From the NCBI GenBank assembly GCA_903845195.1, contig CAIMWO010000019.1, positions 62,001 to 126,000 on the forward strand: DNA of 64,000 bases. Direction: 5' to 3'. Numbering within the stretch: the first letter of the stretch is position 1; each line of letters opens with the position of its first letter. Positions 1 through 7,958 of the stretch are shown piece after piece. The DNA comes from an uncultured Phycisphaerales bacterium (GTDB lineage Bacteria; Planctomycetota; Phycisphaerae; WQYP01). Made by a program: the position numbers and the translations under genes. A model generated the notes under the pieces. That model searched no databases and was not told the origin of the DNA. It saw nothing but the letters and a program-made list of their open reading frames with translations.

Positions 1-666
1 CCTCCGCCACAGGTAATACACCGGCTGACTCAGTAATCTCTTGCGTGCCGCACAGATCAGCGTCGGTGCATCGCCAGTCTGCAACCGCGTGAAACGCTGC
101 AGCTCACGCACCAGCAGCAGTGTCACACCGATCCGCCCCGCGTCGACCAGATCGATCGGCCGAAGCCCCTCATGTTCCAGCGCCGCCATCAAACGCTGTG
201 CCCCTGCGTCCGCCGGCCGATCGTACGATTGCATCCCCGCCTGCGCAAAAAACGGATGCACCCGCCCCATCGCCGCCAACGCCTCCACGTACGGCGTCTG
301 GGCCGTCGCCAGCGCCTCGCGCACCAGCGCCCGCGCCAGTCCCACCGAACGAAACACCGGATGCACGATGACGCGCGAAATCGTCCGCATCTCACTGTTC
401 AGCCGCGCCGCCAGCAGCGCCCGATCACCGCCCACATATCGCCCCGGCAACGCCGCGTGACGCAACGAACAACACAACGCCGGCAAACTCTCCACCAACA
501 CCCCCGCCACACACCCCGCGCCCCCCGCCGGCTCATACCGCGCCACCAACACCCGCATCACCGCCCGCGGCCGCCCCGATCGATAATGAAAAGCACTCAG
601 CCCATGATAATCCGCCAAATCGCCCACACCGATACGCAAATCATTCCAAACCGTACACACCGCCAT
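1..666 (-). CDS. GNAT-like N-acetyltransferase (partial, C-terminus off left edge)
   Basis: The minus-strand frame from the ATG at 666 is open for 222 codons to the window edge, so the protein is incomplete. It starts MAVCTVWNDLRIG and has a GNAT-like core: the strand VARYEPAGGAGCVAGVLVES, then SRVIVHPVFRSVGLARALV, which fits the acetyl-CoA pyrophosphate-binding motif (V-x-H-x-x-x-R-x-x-G-L-A). The ABC ATPase gene ends 41 bases upstream on the same strand, so the two are probably co-transcribed. GNAT-fold proteins acetylate small molecules, proteins or RNA; a few Mom-like members modify DNA bases. The substrate here cannot be read from the sequence. The family call is fairly secure, the role is not. 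Confidence 0.7.
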   Translation of the reverse strand, partial: MAVCTVWNDLRIGVGDLADYHGLSAFHYRSGRPRAVMRVLVARYEPAGGAGCVAGVLVESLPALCCSLRHAALPGRYVGGDRALLAARLNSEMRTISRVIVHPVFRSVGLARALVREALATAQTPYVEALAAMGRVHPFFAQAGMQSYDRPADAGAQRLMAALEHEGLRPIDLVDAGRIGVTLLLVRELQRFTRLQTGDAPTLICAARKRLLSQPVYYLWRR

Positions 667-707
667 AATCGCCTCCCCCCATCATTCCTCGTTCGGCCTT
701 TCATCGT

Positions 708-1376
708 TCATCGTTCAACGTTCATCATTTCGCTCCCCACTCTCACCTTTACCGCCGGCAACAGATCCGCTCCAAGATCCTCATACGTCGTCGCCAACAC
801 CGCCGCCCGCGGCCGCCCCGTCTCCACACTCCGCCGGATAAATTTCCCAAGCCCATACGCCACCACCTTCGCCGTGACCCGATCCAGCGTCGCTCCAAAC
901 TCATCCGCCATCAGCACCGCCGCATCCGACGCAAAAAACTGCGCCAACCGATACCGAAATCGTTGCCCCTCCGACAACACCGCCGGCGACCGCAACAGCA
1001 CCCGCGCATCCGACAATCCCGCCCGCGCCAAATGCCCCAGCGCCTCCTCCAGCGGCACAGCAAAACAATCCACCAGCGCCCTATCCGTCGGCAACTCGAT
1101 CTCCTCCAACCGCATAATGCGCCACCCCGGCCGCAGTGCGCGAATCTGCGCCTCCGCCGCCCGCAGCAAAGTCGATTTCCCCACCCCCGACGCACCGGTG
1201 ATCAACACCACCTCCCCCGGCGCCACACGCAACTCCACCCGCTCGAACAACGCACATTCGCCCCCCGCCTCCAGCCCAATCCCAAACAACGCCGCCACAC
1301 TCAGCACCCGATCGCTCACCGCCACCGGCCGCACCGGCACCCGCGCCGACAAACACATCGTAATCCCCGTCTCCAT
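708..1376 (-). CDS. Stand-alone ABC-type ATPase
   Basis: About 222 residues from the ATG at 1376. Visible motifs are Walker A GASGVGKST, an ABC-signature-like LSEGQRFR and Walker B AAVLMADEFG with the catalytic acidic residue. There are no membrane segments. The LSEGQ variant and the isolated ATPase next to an acetyltransferase argue against a classical importer and suggest a soluble ATPase acting with the GNAT protein. The last residues (MMNVER) are encoded by a TCATCGT-type heptanucleotide repeat (about 700-730), so the native C-terminus may have been replaced by repeat DNA. An upstream ATG at 1397 is possible, but the second ATG leads directly into the conserved region. Confidence 0.72.
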   Translation of the reverse strand: METGITMCLSARVPVRPVAVSDRVLSVAALFGIGLEAGGECALFERVELRVAPGEVVLITGASGVGKSTLLRAAEAQIRALRPGWRIMRLEEIELPTDRALVDCFAVPLEEALGHLARAGLSDARVLLRSPAVLSEGQRFRYRLAQFFASDAAVLMADEFGATLDRVTAKVVAYGLGKFIRRSVETGRPRAAVLATTYEDLGADLLPAVKVRVGSEMMNVER

Positions 1377-1396
1377 ATTCCCCCCCTCTCTTCCCA

Positions 1397-1440
1397 ATAT
1401 TTGTGTTTATTCGTGTTCATTTGTGGCTAATTTACGTCGT
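1397..1440. repeat. Interspersed repeat R2 (TTTGTG/TTCGTG, ~10-bp period)
   Basis: Contains TTTGTGTTTATTCGTG then TTCATTTGTGGCTAATTTAC. Closely similar copies lie at 34535-34577, 47774-47816, 50702-50738 (inverted) and 50788-50828, with degenerate forms at 18616-18645 and 19197-19225. It is often followed by GTCGTC and a run of C. Confidence 0.85.
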
Positions 1441-1487
1441 CGCCCCCCGCTCTTGAAATTTGCGCCTCGAAACTCGAAACTCCCCCC

Positions 1488-1994
1488 ATGCTCCTTCTCA
1501 AACGCCATCTCGTGCAACTGGTCCGCGAAGGCAAAAAGCGCCAGACTGTGCGCCTCTGGACCCGCCTCATGCTCCGCGCCGGCATGATCAGCTTCACCCC
1601 CGGCCTCGGCCGCATGCGCATTCTCGCCGTCGATGAACTGGCCTCCCTCCAGGACCTCACCGAAGCCGATGCCCACGCCGACGGCTTCCCCTCCCGCGCC
1701 GCTCTCCTGGCCGAAGTCCACCGCATCTACGGCTCAAAAATCCCCGCCGGCCGCCGCATCTTCCGCATCCGCTTCGACTGGCCCATCGATGACCTCGGCC
1801 GCAAACTCGTCCTTGCCGATCCCGCCCCGACCCTTGCCGCCGCGCCCGCGCCTCACGCACTCCCGCCAAAACCACGCTCTCCTAAATCCCCCTCCGCCAA
1901 AATTCCCCGACCCCGACCCCGCAAATCCACTTCCATGTCCGCCGCCCAGCGCCAACAACTCCGCGCCTACCTCCTCGCCTCCCAACCCGCCTGA
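1488..1994 (+). CDS. ASCH-domain protein
   Basis: 168 residues. The first 100 match the ASCH fold: MLLLKRHLVQLVREGKKRQT near the start gives the basic ExKxQTxR-like loop (EGKKRQTVRLW), followed by GRMRILAVDEL and a C-terminal strand RRIFRIRFDW. ASCH domains are PUA-related and are thought to bind RNA or nucleotides; some are amidohydrolases. The remaining 60 residues are rich in Pro, Lys and Ala (PKPRSPKSPSAK) and probably disordered. It lies convergent-side to the ABC/GNAT pair across an R2 repeat, so co-function is possible but not shown. No clear ribosome-binding site precedes the ATG. Confidence 0.7.
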   Translation: MLLLKRHLVQLVREGKKRQTVRLWTRLMLRAGMISFTPGLGRMRILAVDELASLQDLTEADAHADGFPSRAALLAEVHRIYGSKIPAGRRIFRIRFDWPIDDLGRKLVLADPAPTLAAAPAPHALPPKPRSPKSPSAKIPRPRPRKSTSMSAAQRQQLRAYLLASQPA

Positions 1995-1998
1995 AAAA

Positions 1999-2031
1999 TA
2001 TCGGCGTTCATCCGCGTTCATCGGCGGTTCC
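1999..2031. repeat. Interspersed repeat R3 (GCGTTCATCC, 10-bp period)
   Basis: Reads CGGCGTTCATCCGCGTTCAT then CGGCGGTTCC. Related copies are at 18540-18570, in inverted form at 18486-18517, and at 40399-40433. It sits immediately after the ASCH stop codon. Confidence 0.85.
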
Positions 2032-2065
2032 CCCCCTCTTCAGATTTTCCCCAGGACTCCCCGCC

Positions 2066-2734
2066 TCACGCCACCCGACCCAGCAACGTCCGCGCCGCCA
2101 ACTCCGTCGGCACCTCCTGTTGGCCCGCCAGCATCATCACCAGCAACGAACGCGAAAGATCGATCTCCTTCCGCACCTGGTGCAGCGTCTTGCGATGGTC
2201 CGTCGCAATCTCGCGCATCACCCTGCCGCATAAAAAATGCTCGCGCGCCGTCGTCTGCAATTGCCGCGGAAGCCTCTGCCCAAATTCCACCGCCAACGGA
2301 AAACACGGGTCCAGCATCGCATCGCGCAACGCATTGAGCCGCCACCGCAAACGCCGCGGCTTCACCTGATGAATCAGCGCCAACTCCCGTACCGATACGC
2401 CCCGATCATAATGTGCCTCCACCAGCGCCCGCTCCGCCGCCGGCAGATTCGCCGCCCGCCTCACCACCAACTGCCGCGATGCCCGCTCGTTCGCATATCG
2501 ACCCGTCCGCCGCCGGTTACGTTGGATAGACATCATATGCACATCGTGCGATTCACGAGCTTCGTTCGGCAATTTCCGTGATGCCTCTGCCAGCTCCTCC
2601 GTCTCCCTAAAATCGTCAGAATCCATGTCATTTACTGATTCACGAATATCATCTCCCCCCATATCCTCCCCCACATCCAGCCGCCCACCACATTTCATAA
2701 CTTGATGCCCTAACTTGGGATAAGACTTAATCAT
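2066..2734 (-). CDS. Sigma factor-like HTH regulatory protein
   Basis: 222 residues from the ATG at 2734, chosen because GGAGA lies eight bases upstream; the ATG at 2746 lacks this. The first 70 residues are acidic and low in complexity. The middle (NLPAAERALVEAHYDRGVSV then RELALIHQVKPRRLRWRLNA) looks like sigma-70 region 4: an LPxxERxLVxxxY helix followed by a recognition-type helix-turn-helix. A second helical part follows. No region 2 is visible, so it is not a complete sigma factor and is more likely a DNA-binding regulator. It is divergent from the XRE-S24 repressor across an AT-rich gap holding an inverted repeat, so the two may regulate each other. Confidence 0.5.
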   Translation of the reverse strand: MIKSYPKLGHQVMKCGGRLDVGEDMGGDDIRESVNDMDSDDFRETEELAEASRKLPNEARESHDVHMMSIQRNRRRTGRYANERASRQLVVRRAANLPAAERALVEAHYDRGVSVRELALIHQVKPRRLRWRLNALRDAMLDPCFPLAVEFGQRLPRQLQTTAREHFLCGRVMREIATDHRKTLHQVRKEIDLSRSLLVMMLAGQQEVPTELAARTLLGRVA

Positions 2735-2839
2735 GATGCTCTCCATTTACCGCTAAAAGACACTTCTTCCCGCCCCCGGACATCTTTCACCCAAAATCGC
2801 ATAAACCGCCTCTCCGGGACTTGAAACGGCCGTTTAACT

Positions 2840-2858
2840 TTGTATGATTATAATACAA
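2840..2858. promoter_or_regulatory. Perfect inverted repeat TTGTAT-N7-ATACAA with overlapping -10 elements
   Basis: Lies in an AT-rich island between the divergent HTH and XRE-S24 genes. A TATAAT hexamer is readable on both strands (2849-2854 on +, 2847-2852 on -). A dyad over the -10 region is what an autoregulating S24-type repressor would bind. No convincing -35 is seen on the + strand. Confidence 0.5.
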
Positions 2859-2957
2859 CAGTCAAACAGATGCAAGAAAGAATCCTAATAAAAACCTAAC
2901 TTGTGTCTGCCGTTACAGTTGAATCAAGAACGGATTCGTCCCGTCAAGGAGTGACCC

Positions 2958-3803
2958 ATGAGCAAGAAAACCGAAGCCCCATCAAAGACCTCCGCTTCCG
3001 AAAACGCCCCCCCCCATTCCACCCCCCACACCATGCCCCGCGCCGCATCCCTCGAAGCTCTCGGCGCCGCACTCCGCCACCGCCGCGAAACCCTCGGACT
3101 CACCCTCGACGCCCTCACCGCACTCACCGCCATCAGCAAACCCTACCTCTCCAACATCGAAACCGCCCGCGCCCCCGGCCCACCCTCCGAAGAAAAACTC
3201 ACCAAGCTCGCCGCCGCCCTCAAAATCGATGAGCCCTCACTCCAGGCCGCCGCCGACTGGCTCCGCACCCCCGCCTCCGTCCGCGACCTCCTCCAACAAC
3301 TCGAACACGCCCAGGAATCCCTCGCCCACCCCGCGCGCCGGTTAGGCATCGCCGGCGCCCTCCCCGTCCGCGGCGTGCCCGTCATCAACAAAGTCGCCGC
3401 CGGCCGCGCCACCGACTTCGGCGACCTCGACTACCCCGTCAACGTCGCCGACCACTACGTCCCCGCACCCGACCTCCCCTGCGCCGACGGCACCGAAGTC
3501 CGCGCCAGCTTCGCCGTCCGCGTCACCGGCGACTCCATGGCCCCCGATTACGCCGAAGGCGATCTCGTCGTCGTCGCAGAAGGCGCCGCCGCCGACGGCG
3601 ACGACTGCCTCGTCCGCCTCGGTGCCCGCGAAAATTTTGCCACCACCCTCAAACGCATCTACTTCGAAAAAGAAGGCGACACCATCATGCGCCTCCGCCT
3701 CGTCCCCTTGAACCCCGCCCACGCCACCTGGAAAGTAAAAGCCGAAGAAGTCACCGGCGTCTACCCGGTGTTATACAAGATTACGCCACGGCGTGGGCGA
3801 TAA
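2958..3803 (+). CDS. XRE-family repressor with S24 (LexA/CI-like) peptidase domain
   Basis: 281 residues; AGGAG precedes the ATG by about eight bases. Residues 30-90 form an XRE helix-turn-helix (ALRHRRETLGLTLDALTALT then ISKPYLSNIETARAPGPPSE). Residues 125-280 are an S24 domain: the VTGDSMAPDYAEGD box carries the nucleophilic Ser, and the Lys in ATTLKRIYFE fits the general base. Members are LexA- or CI-like repressors that cleave themselves when DNA damage activates RecA. The cleavage site is probably in the linker around GVPVINKVAAGRA. No phage structural genes are nearby, so it is either a prophage relic or a host stress regulator. It probably controls itself and the divergent HTH gene. 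Confidence 0.85.
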   Translation: MSKKTEAPSKTSASENAPPHSTPHTMPRAASLEALGAALRHRRETLGLTLDALTALTAISKPYLSNIETARAPGPPSEEKLTKLAAALKIDEPSLQAAADWLRTPASVRDLLQQLEHAQESLAHPARRLGIAGALPVRGVPVINKVAAGRATDFGDLDYPVNVADHYVPAPDLPCADGTEVRASFAVRVTGDSMAPDYAEGDLVVVAEGAAADGDDCLVRLGARENFATTLKRIYFEKEGDTIMRLRLVPLNPAHATWKVKAEEVTGVYPVLYKITPRRGR

Positions 3804-3877
3804 CCGATAAAGACTAGAACCTGCTTTACATTGTGCGTTCTGCGAACACTAGCCTCGCTTCTCATGAGATCTTTACA

Positions 3878-4117
3878 ATGGAATTAGCTACCCGTCTGTT
3901 CGTTCGATTCCTCGTCATGTGTCTTGCTGCCACACTTGTCGTTATAGGCATCGTCGCATTTTCGTCCGTACCCGGTGAACAAGGATTCGACAGTATGGCT
4001 TCCATGCTGATCGGAGTCCTTATGATTGCTGGAGGTGGCATAATCGCATTTGCTGCCTTCTTTCTGCGATGGGAAAAATTCAAGCAAGTTCTGAAAGCGT
4101 TGTTGAGTGGAATATGA
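3878..4117 (+). CDS. Small two-span membrane protein
   Basis: 79 residues from MELATRLFVRF. Two hydrophobic segments are clear: LVMCLAATLVVIGIVAF and MLIGVLMIAGGGIIAFAAF. A short polar loop separates them and the tail is basic (RWEKFKQVLKALL), so both termini are probably cytoplasmic. The family is not recognised. An upstream in-frame ATG at 3833 would add 15 polar residues, but the internal start places the first helix normally. It follows the repressor by 75 bases on the same strand. Confidence 0.5.
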   Translation: MELATRLFVRFLVMCLAATLVVIGIVAFSSVPGEQGFDSMASMLIGVLMIAGGGIIAFAAFFLRWEKFKQVLKALLSGI

Positions 4118-4170
4118 ATCCTGAACGAAACGCGCTGAAACGGGCATTGTCGCGGAATTCGGCACTTGTC

Positions 4171-4238
4171 ATTCCGAACCCGCAAACCCCAGCGATTCAT
4201 CCAGCCAATCGTCCGAGCGCAAAACCGATCGCCGTTGA
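4171..4238 (-). pseudogene. Remnant of a second secA 3' end
   Basis: On the minus strand this encodes QRRSVLRSDD then WLDESLGFAGSE and a TGA stop, the same 22 residues that end the SecA-like gene at 5820. At the DNA level the two copies (4171-4235 and 5822-5886) differ at several positions, all apparently silent. It lies just downstream of nadR, so pnuC-nadR is bracketed by two secA tails. Silent-only divergence implies this copy was under selection within a working secA, presumably in a donor genome, before it was joined here. Confidence 0.8.
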
Positions 4239-4254
4239 TATCGCCCCAGTGAGT

Positions 4255-5262
4255 TCATTTCAACACGTGCATTTCCACGGCGCGTATCGCCGATGCGAAT
4301 CGGGTTTCCCAGTCCCCTGAAATCATCACGTATGGCAAGCCACGCTGGTCGAGTTGGTCGAGCATTCGTTGGCGCATCAATGCGCGTTGCGCTGGTGCGC
4401 CGAGGTCGCGACTGGTGTCGGGTATCCAGGGAACGTCGATGTCGGTAAAGAGGTAAAGATGGACGAACTGGTGCATACGATCAGCCATTTCCGTGACATA
4501 TGCGGGCGAGCGGCCGTAATACTGTTGGGAATAGATGAGGGTGGTAATGGCCTCGGTATCCATGAAGAGAATTCGGTGGGCTTGCCGGCGGAAACGGTCG
4601 TGATCGGCAAAATGACCGCGAGCGATTATCTCCATATCTGGGTACTCGCAATGCCGTTCACCGAGATAGTCACGTGCCCATTCGGGCTGCCAGATCGTGC
4701 CGAAGTGCCGGGCCAGTTGTTCGCAAAGCGTGGTCTTACCAGTAGATTCGGGGCCGTAGATGCAGACGGTTCTGACGAAGTAAGCGCGCACCACCGGATC
4801 GAGATATTCCCAGCAGGCCAGCGGATTGGCGCGCACTTGAGTGGCGGATATCGGTACGGCGTTTCGGGCCTTGTCGACCAGCACGTGGCTACAGCCCAGG
4901 TATTGCGCCATGACCTCGCCATAGTCTTCGCTGGTGAACAACGCTTCGGGGCTTTGGCCGTCGCACACTTCCCGCAACGCCTGGGTCCAGAGGAGATAGA
5001 ACTCGTCCGGCGTGGTGCATTCATGCGGGAAATACGGAAGTGTGCTGGGCTGCACGACGACGATGACATCGGGGTAGAGCTGGCGGATCCAAGCGGCACG
5101 GATTTCAGGCGAAATAGATTCGTCGAGACGGCTGCCCACGGCCACGTAAAGTTTGCTACAACGGCGGCGCGCGGTCTCAATGAGGAACTGATGACCCTTG
5201 GTCAGGGGATAGAACTTGCCAAGGACGAGGCCGGTTGCAAAGCGTTCAAGGTCTTGCGCCAC
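4255..5262 (-). CDS. nadR: NadR-type NMN adenylyltransferase / ribosylnicotinamide kinase
   Basis: 335 residues from a GTG at 5262, giving M/V-AQDLERFATGLVLGKFYP. The open frame runs further upstream, but that part merely shadows pnuC. The N-terminal half is a nucleotidyltransferase (GLVLGKFYPLTKGHQFLI, HxGH-related GHQ motif; later ISATQVR). The C-terminal half is a kinase with P-loop GPESTGKTTL. Together they phosphorylate nicotinamide riboside and adenylylate NMN to NAD in the cytoplasm. The usual N-terminal HTH of enterobacterial NadR is absent, as in many other phyla. The start lies 61 bases inside pnuC, so the genes are translationally coupled: uptake plus activation of nicotinamide riboside. 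Confidence 0.9.
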   Translation of the reverse strand: MAQDLERFATGLVLGKFYPLTKGHQFLIETARRRCSKLYVAVGSRLDESISPEIRAAWIRQLYPDVIVVVQPSTLPYFPHECTTPDEFYLLWTQALREVCDGQSPEALFTSEDYGEVMAQYLGCSHVLVDKARNAVPISATQVRANPLACWEYLDPVVRAYFVRTVCIYGPESTGKTTLCEQLARHFGTIWQPEWARDYLGERHCEYPDMEIIARGHFADHDRFRRQAHRILFMDTEAITTLIYSQQYYGRSPAYVTEMADRMHQFVHLYLFTDIDVPWIPDTSRDLGAPAQRALMRQRMLDQLDQRGLPYVMISGDWETRFASAIRAVEMHVLK

Positions 5263-5798
5263 GCGATGATCCCCATGATGCACAGCACGGTAAATAATCC
5301 GTAAGTGCCCAGGGTAATCCACATTCCCAGGCACGCCAGCACGATAAGCGAAACGAGATCTGCGACGAAATAGACGCCCCAGGCCTCGTAGAGTTTGATG
5401 CACAGCATATACTCCGCGACGAGGCTGGCTACAGTGATGAGGCTGTCCCAAAATGGCGCGGGGTCTTCCGTGATACGAAAGATCGGATAAAGAATAACCA
5501 TGCCCAACACGCCCGCGATGATCAGAAATCCGGCCGTGCGTAGTTTCGTCTTGCCGATGCGAATCAATTTCATTCCCGAGCAGTGGTCGCGGCGGGTCCA
5601 CATCCACCAGCCGTAAAGGCATTCGATGACGTAGAAGATCTGCAGGCCGACTTGGGCGTAGAGTTTCTGCTCCCAGAACACATTGAGGAGGGCGACCGAA
5701 CCGAGAACGCCAATGGGCCAGTTGACGTCTTTCTCCCGCACAATCAAGTAGACGCATATCACATTAGTGATGAAGGCGACCCATTCCATCCAACTCAT
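5202..5798 (-). CDS. pnuC: PnuC nicotinamide riboside transporter
   Basis: 198 residues, strongly hydrophobic, with about seven membrane segments. Family hallmarks visible are NWPIGVLGSVALLNVFWEQK, the aromatic YVIECLYGWWMWTRR and, near the end, MGIIAWRKTL. PnuC moves nicotinamide riboside by facilitated diffusion, with NadR kinase trapping it inside the cell. The gene overlaps nadR by 61 bases and precedes it, a two-gene NAD-salvage operon. Codon choice is less C-biased than in the neighbouring secA, which supports a separate origin for this pair. Confidence 0.92.
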   Translation of the reverse strand: MSWMEWVAFITNVICVYLIVREKDVNWPIGVLGSVALLNVFWEQKLYAQVGLQIFYVIECLYGWWMWTRRDHCSGMKLIRIGKTKLRTAGFLIIAGVLGMVILYPIFRITEDPAPFWDSLITVASLVAEYMLCIKLYEAWGVYFVADLVSLIVLACLGMWITLGTYGLFTVLCIMGIIAWRKTLNALQPASSLASSIP

Positions 5799-5819
5799 GT
5801 TGTGTGTTCCAGATAAAAG

Positions 5820-7883
5820 TTATTCTGAACCCGCAAACCCCAGCGATTCATCCAGCCAATCATCGGATCGCAAAACCGAACGCCGCTGCTGCAGCGCGAT
5901 GCGCTGCGCCCGCTTCTGCGCCCGCACAATCGCCCGCCCCGCCAGCTTGGCGACCATCCCCGTCAGCGGCGCCTTCGTACTGCCCGCAAGTCTTCGCAGC
6001 AGCCGCACCATCCGCGGCGTATACCGGGCCATCAGCTCGTCTTCCAGAGACACCATCGCCACCGCACTGCCCGGATCGCCCTGCCGTGCCGCACGCCCGA
6101 ACAACTGCCGGTCGACCCGCCGCGATTCATGCCGCTCCGTCGCCAGCACGAACAATCCCCCCAGATCCGTCACTCCGCGCGCCAGCTTGATGTCTGTGCC
6201 GCGCCCCGCCATGTTCGTCGCCACCGTAATCCGCCGCAGCGACCCCGCCCCCGCCACAATCTGCGCCTCCTCCTTATGCCGCACCGCATTCAACACCTGG
6301 TGCGTCAGCGCCGTCGGCAACCCCGCCAGCATTTCCGAAAGCCGCTCCGAATTTCCCACCGAACGCGTCCCCACCAATATCGGCTGATCCTTATCGTGCA
6401 GCGCCACGATCTGCCGCGTGATCGCCACCCACTTCGCATCTTCGCTCGCAAAAATCTGATCGGGCAGCTGCCTGCGAATGCACGGCTTGTGCGTCGGAAT
6501 CACCACCACCGGCAAATGATAGATCTGCCACAGCTCGCGCGTCGCCTCCCGCGCCGTCCCCGTCATCCCGCACAGCCTCTTATAACTGCGGAAAAATCGC
6601 TGAAAGCTGATCCGCGCAAACGTATCCTTCGGCGGATTCACCTTCAGACTTTCCTTCGCCTCGATCGCCTGGTGCAGCCCCTCGCGCCACGTGCGGTCCG
6701 GCATCAACCGCCCCGTGAATTCGTCGACGATCACCACCTTCGGATCGCCCGACTCCTCATCCGCCGCCACCACATACTGCTTGCCCAACCGGTAAAACTC
6801 CCGCGCGGTCAGCGCCTGCGTCACCAGCTCCTCCGCACGCCGCGCCCCATGCCAGATCCCCCCCAGCGGCTCCCCCGCCTCCATCACCTGCGAAAACCCC
6901 TCATCCGTCAGTTCGATCTCGCGAAAGCGCGCATTCACCTTGAAATGCTTCTGCGGCATCAGCGTCGACGCAATCTTCGCCGCCTCCTGAAACGCCTCGA
7001 TCTGCTCTTCGTTGGGCGCATCGCCCGAAATAATCAGCGGCGTCACCGCTTCATCGATCAAAATCGAATCAGCCTCGTCGATAATCGCAAACGCCAGCCC
7101 GCGCTGCACCAGCCGGTCCGTCCCCTGCCCATACAACACCTTGGCCAGAATTGCCGAAGGAAGATTCCGCATGTGACCCAGCGCCAGCCGATCGCGCAGA
7201 AAATCGGCACACACTTCCTTGTTGGTGCAATACGTGATGTCGCAGTGATACGCATGCCGCCGCTGGGCCGGCTCCGACTCGCCATTAAGCGAATCCACCG
7301 TCAGCCCGCAAAACTCGTAGATGGGCCGCATGAGATTGGCGTCGCGCTGGGCCAGGTAATCGTTGACCGTAATGATGTGGCAACCCTTGCCGCGCCACCC
7401 CGCCAGCACCGCCGGAATCGTCGCCGTCAGCGTCTTGCCCTCGCCCGTCGCCATCTCCGCGACGCACCCGTGATACAGCGCCAGCGCCCCAGCCACCTGC
7501 ACCCGGTAATGCTTTTCCGACCGCTTCCGCGCCGCCACCTCGCGCACCAGCGCCGCCGCCCGCAGCACGTCCTCCGCCGTCTCCTTGCCCGTGCGAAACT
7601 TCGCGCGAAACTCCAGCGCCGCCTCATGCAGCGCCGGCTCCGTCAACTCCGCAAAAAACTTGTCATACGCCAGCACCTGATCCGCCATCCGCAGATACCG
7701 CGCCGTCGAATGCTTCAGCCGGAACAAATACCCCCGCGCCGCATCAAACAGCGCATCAAAATCCTGCGGCAACGGCGAAGTCGGCGCCCGATGCGCCAAC
7801 ATCTGCCAAGTAGCCGACGGCACCACATCCACCGGCAAAGCCGGCGCCGGAGCCTGATCAGAAATGGTAGTGTTCAATGCCAT
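5820..7883 (-). CDS. Accessory SecA-like preprotein translocase ATPase (short form)
   Basis: 687 residues, against about 850-950 for housekeeping SecA. Helicase motifs are intact: Walker A EMATGEGKT, DEAD-type IIDEADSILID, motif V/VI NMAGRGTDIKL and GRAARQGDPGS. The preprotein cross-linking part is present (DFLRDRLALG, EEQIEAFQEAAKIAS), but the C-terminal helical region is shortened and the zinc-binding SEC-C tail is missing. SecA pushes unfolded proteins through SecYEG; short SecA2-type paralogues export a restricted set. The nearby PqqD-S2P-HlyD gene hints at a dedicated export route. A synonymously diverged copy of its last 22 codons lies at 4171-4238. Confidence 0.85.
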   Translation of the reverse strand: MALNTTISDQAPAPALPVDVVPSATWQMLAHRAPTSPLPQDFDALFDAARGYLFRLKHSTARYLRMADQVLAYDKFFAELTEPALHEAALEFRAKFRTGKETAEDVLRAAALVREVAARKRSEKHYRVQVAGALALYHGCVAEMATGEGKTLTATIPAVLAGWRGKGCHIITVNDYLAQRDANLMRPIYEFCGLTVDSLNGESEPAQRRHAYHCDITYCTNKEVCADFLRDRLALGHMRNLPSAILAKVLYGQGTDRLVQRGLAFAIIDEADSILIDEAVTPLIISGDAPNEEQIEAFQEAAKIASTLMPQKHFKVNARFREIELTDEGFSQVMEAGEPLGGIWHGARRAEELVTQALTAREFYRLGKQYVVAADEESGDPKVVIVDEFTGRLMPDRTWREGLHQAIEAKESLKVNPPKDTFARISFQRFFRSYKRLCGMTGTAREATRELWQIYHLPVVVIPTHKPCIRRQLPDQIFASEDAKWVAITRQIVALHDKDQPILVGTRSVGNSERLSEMLAGLPTALTHQVLNAVRHKEEAQIVAGAGSLRRITVATNMAGRGTDIKLARGVTDLGGLFVLATERHESRRVDRQLFGRAARQGDPGSAVAMVSLEDELMARYTPRMVRLLRRLAGSTKAPLTGMVAKLAGRAIVRAQKRAQRIALQQRRSVLRSDDWLDESLGFAGSE

Positions 7884-7958
7884 AGGAATGTTTCACGTTT
7901 CAAGAGTACAACAACTCCGTTGATGTTAACACCAACAAACCCACGAAGGATGACAACT

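Noticed and set aside
172..1587. Long + strand open frame rich in Arg, His and Pro
   Set aside because: It overlies the GNAT and ABC genes on the other strand; its composition is that of a GC-rich shadow frame.
2958..3803. Prophage (from the CI-like repressor)
   Set aside because: No integrase, structural, lysis or replication phage genes lie nearby.
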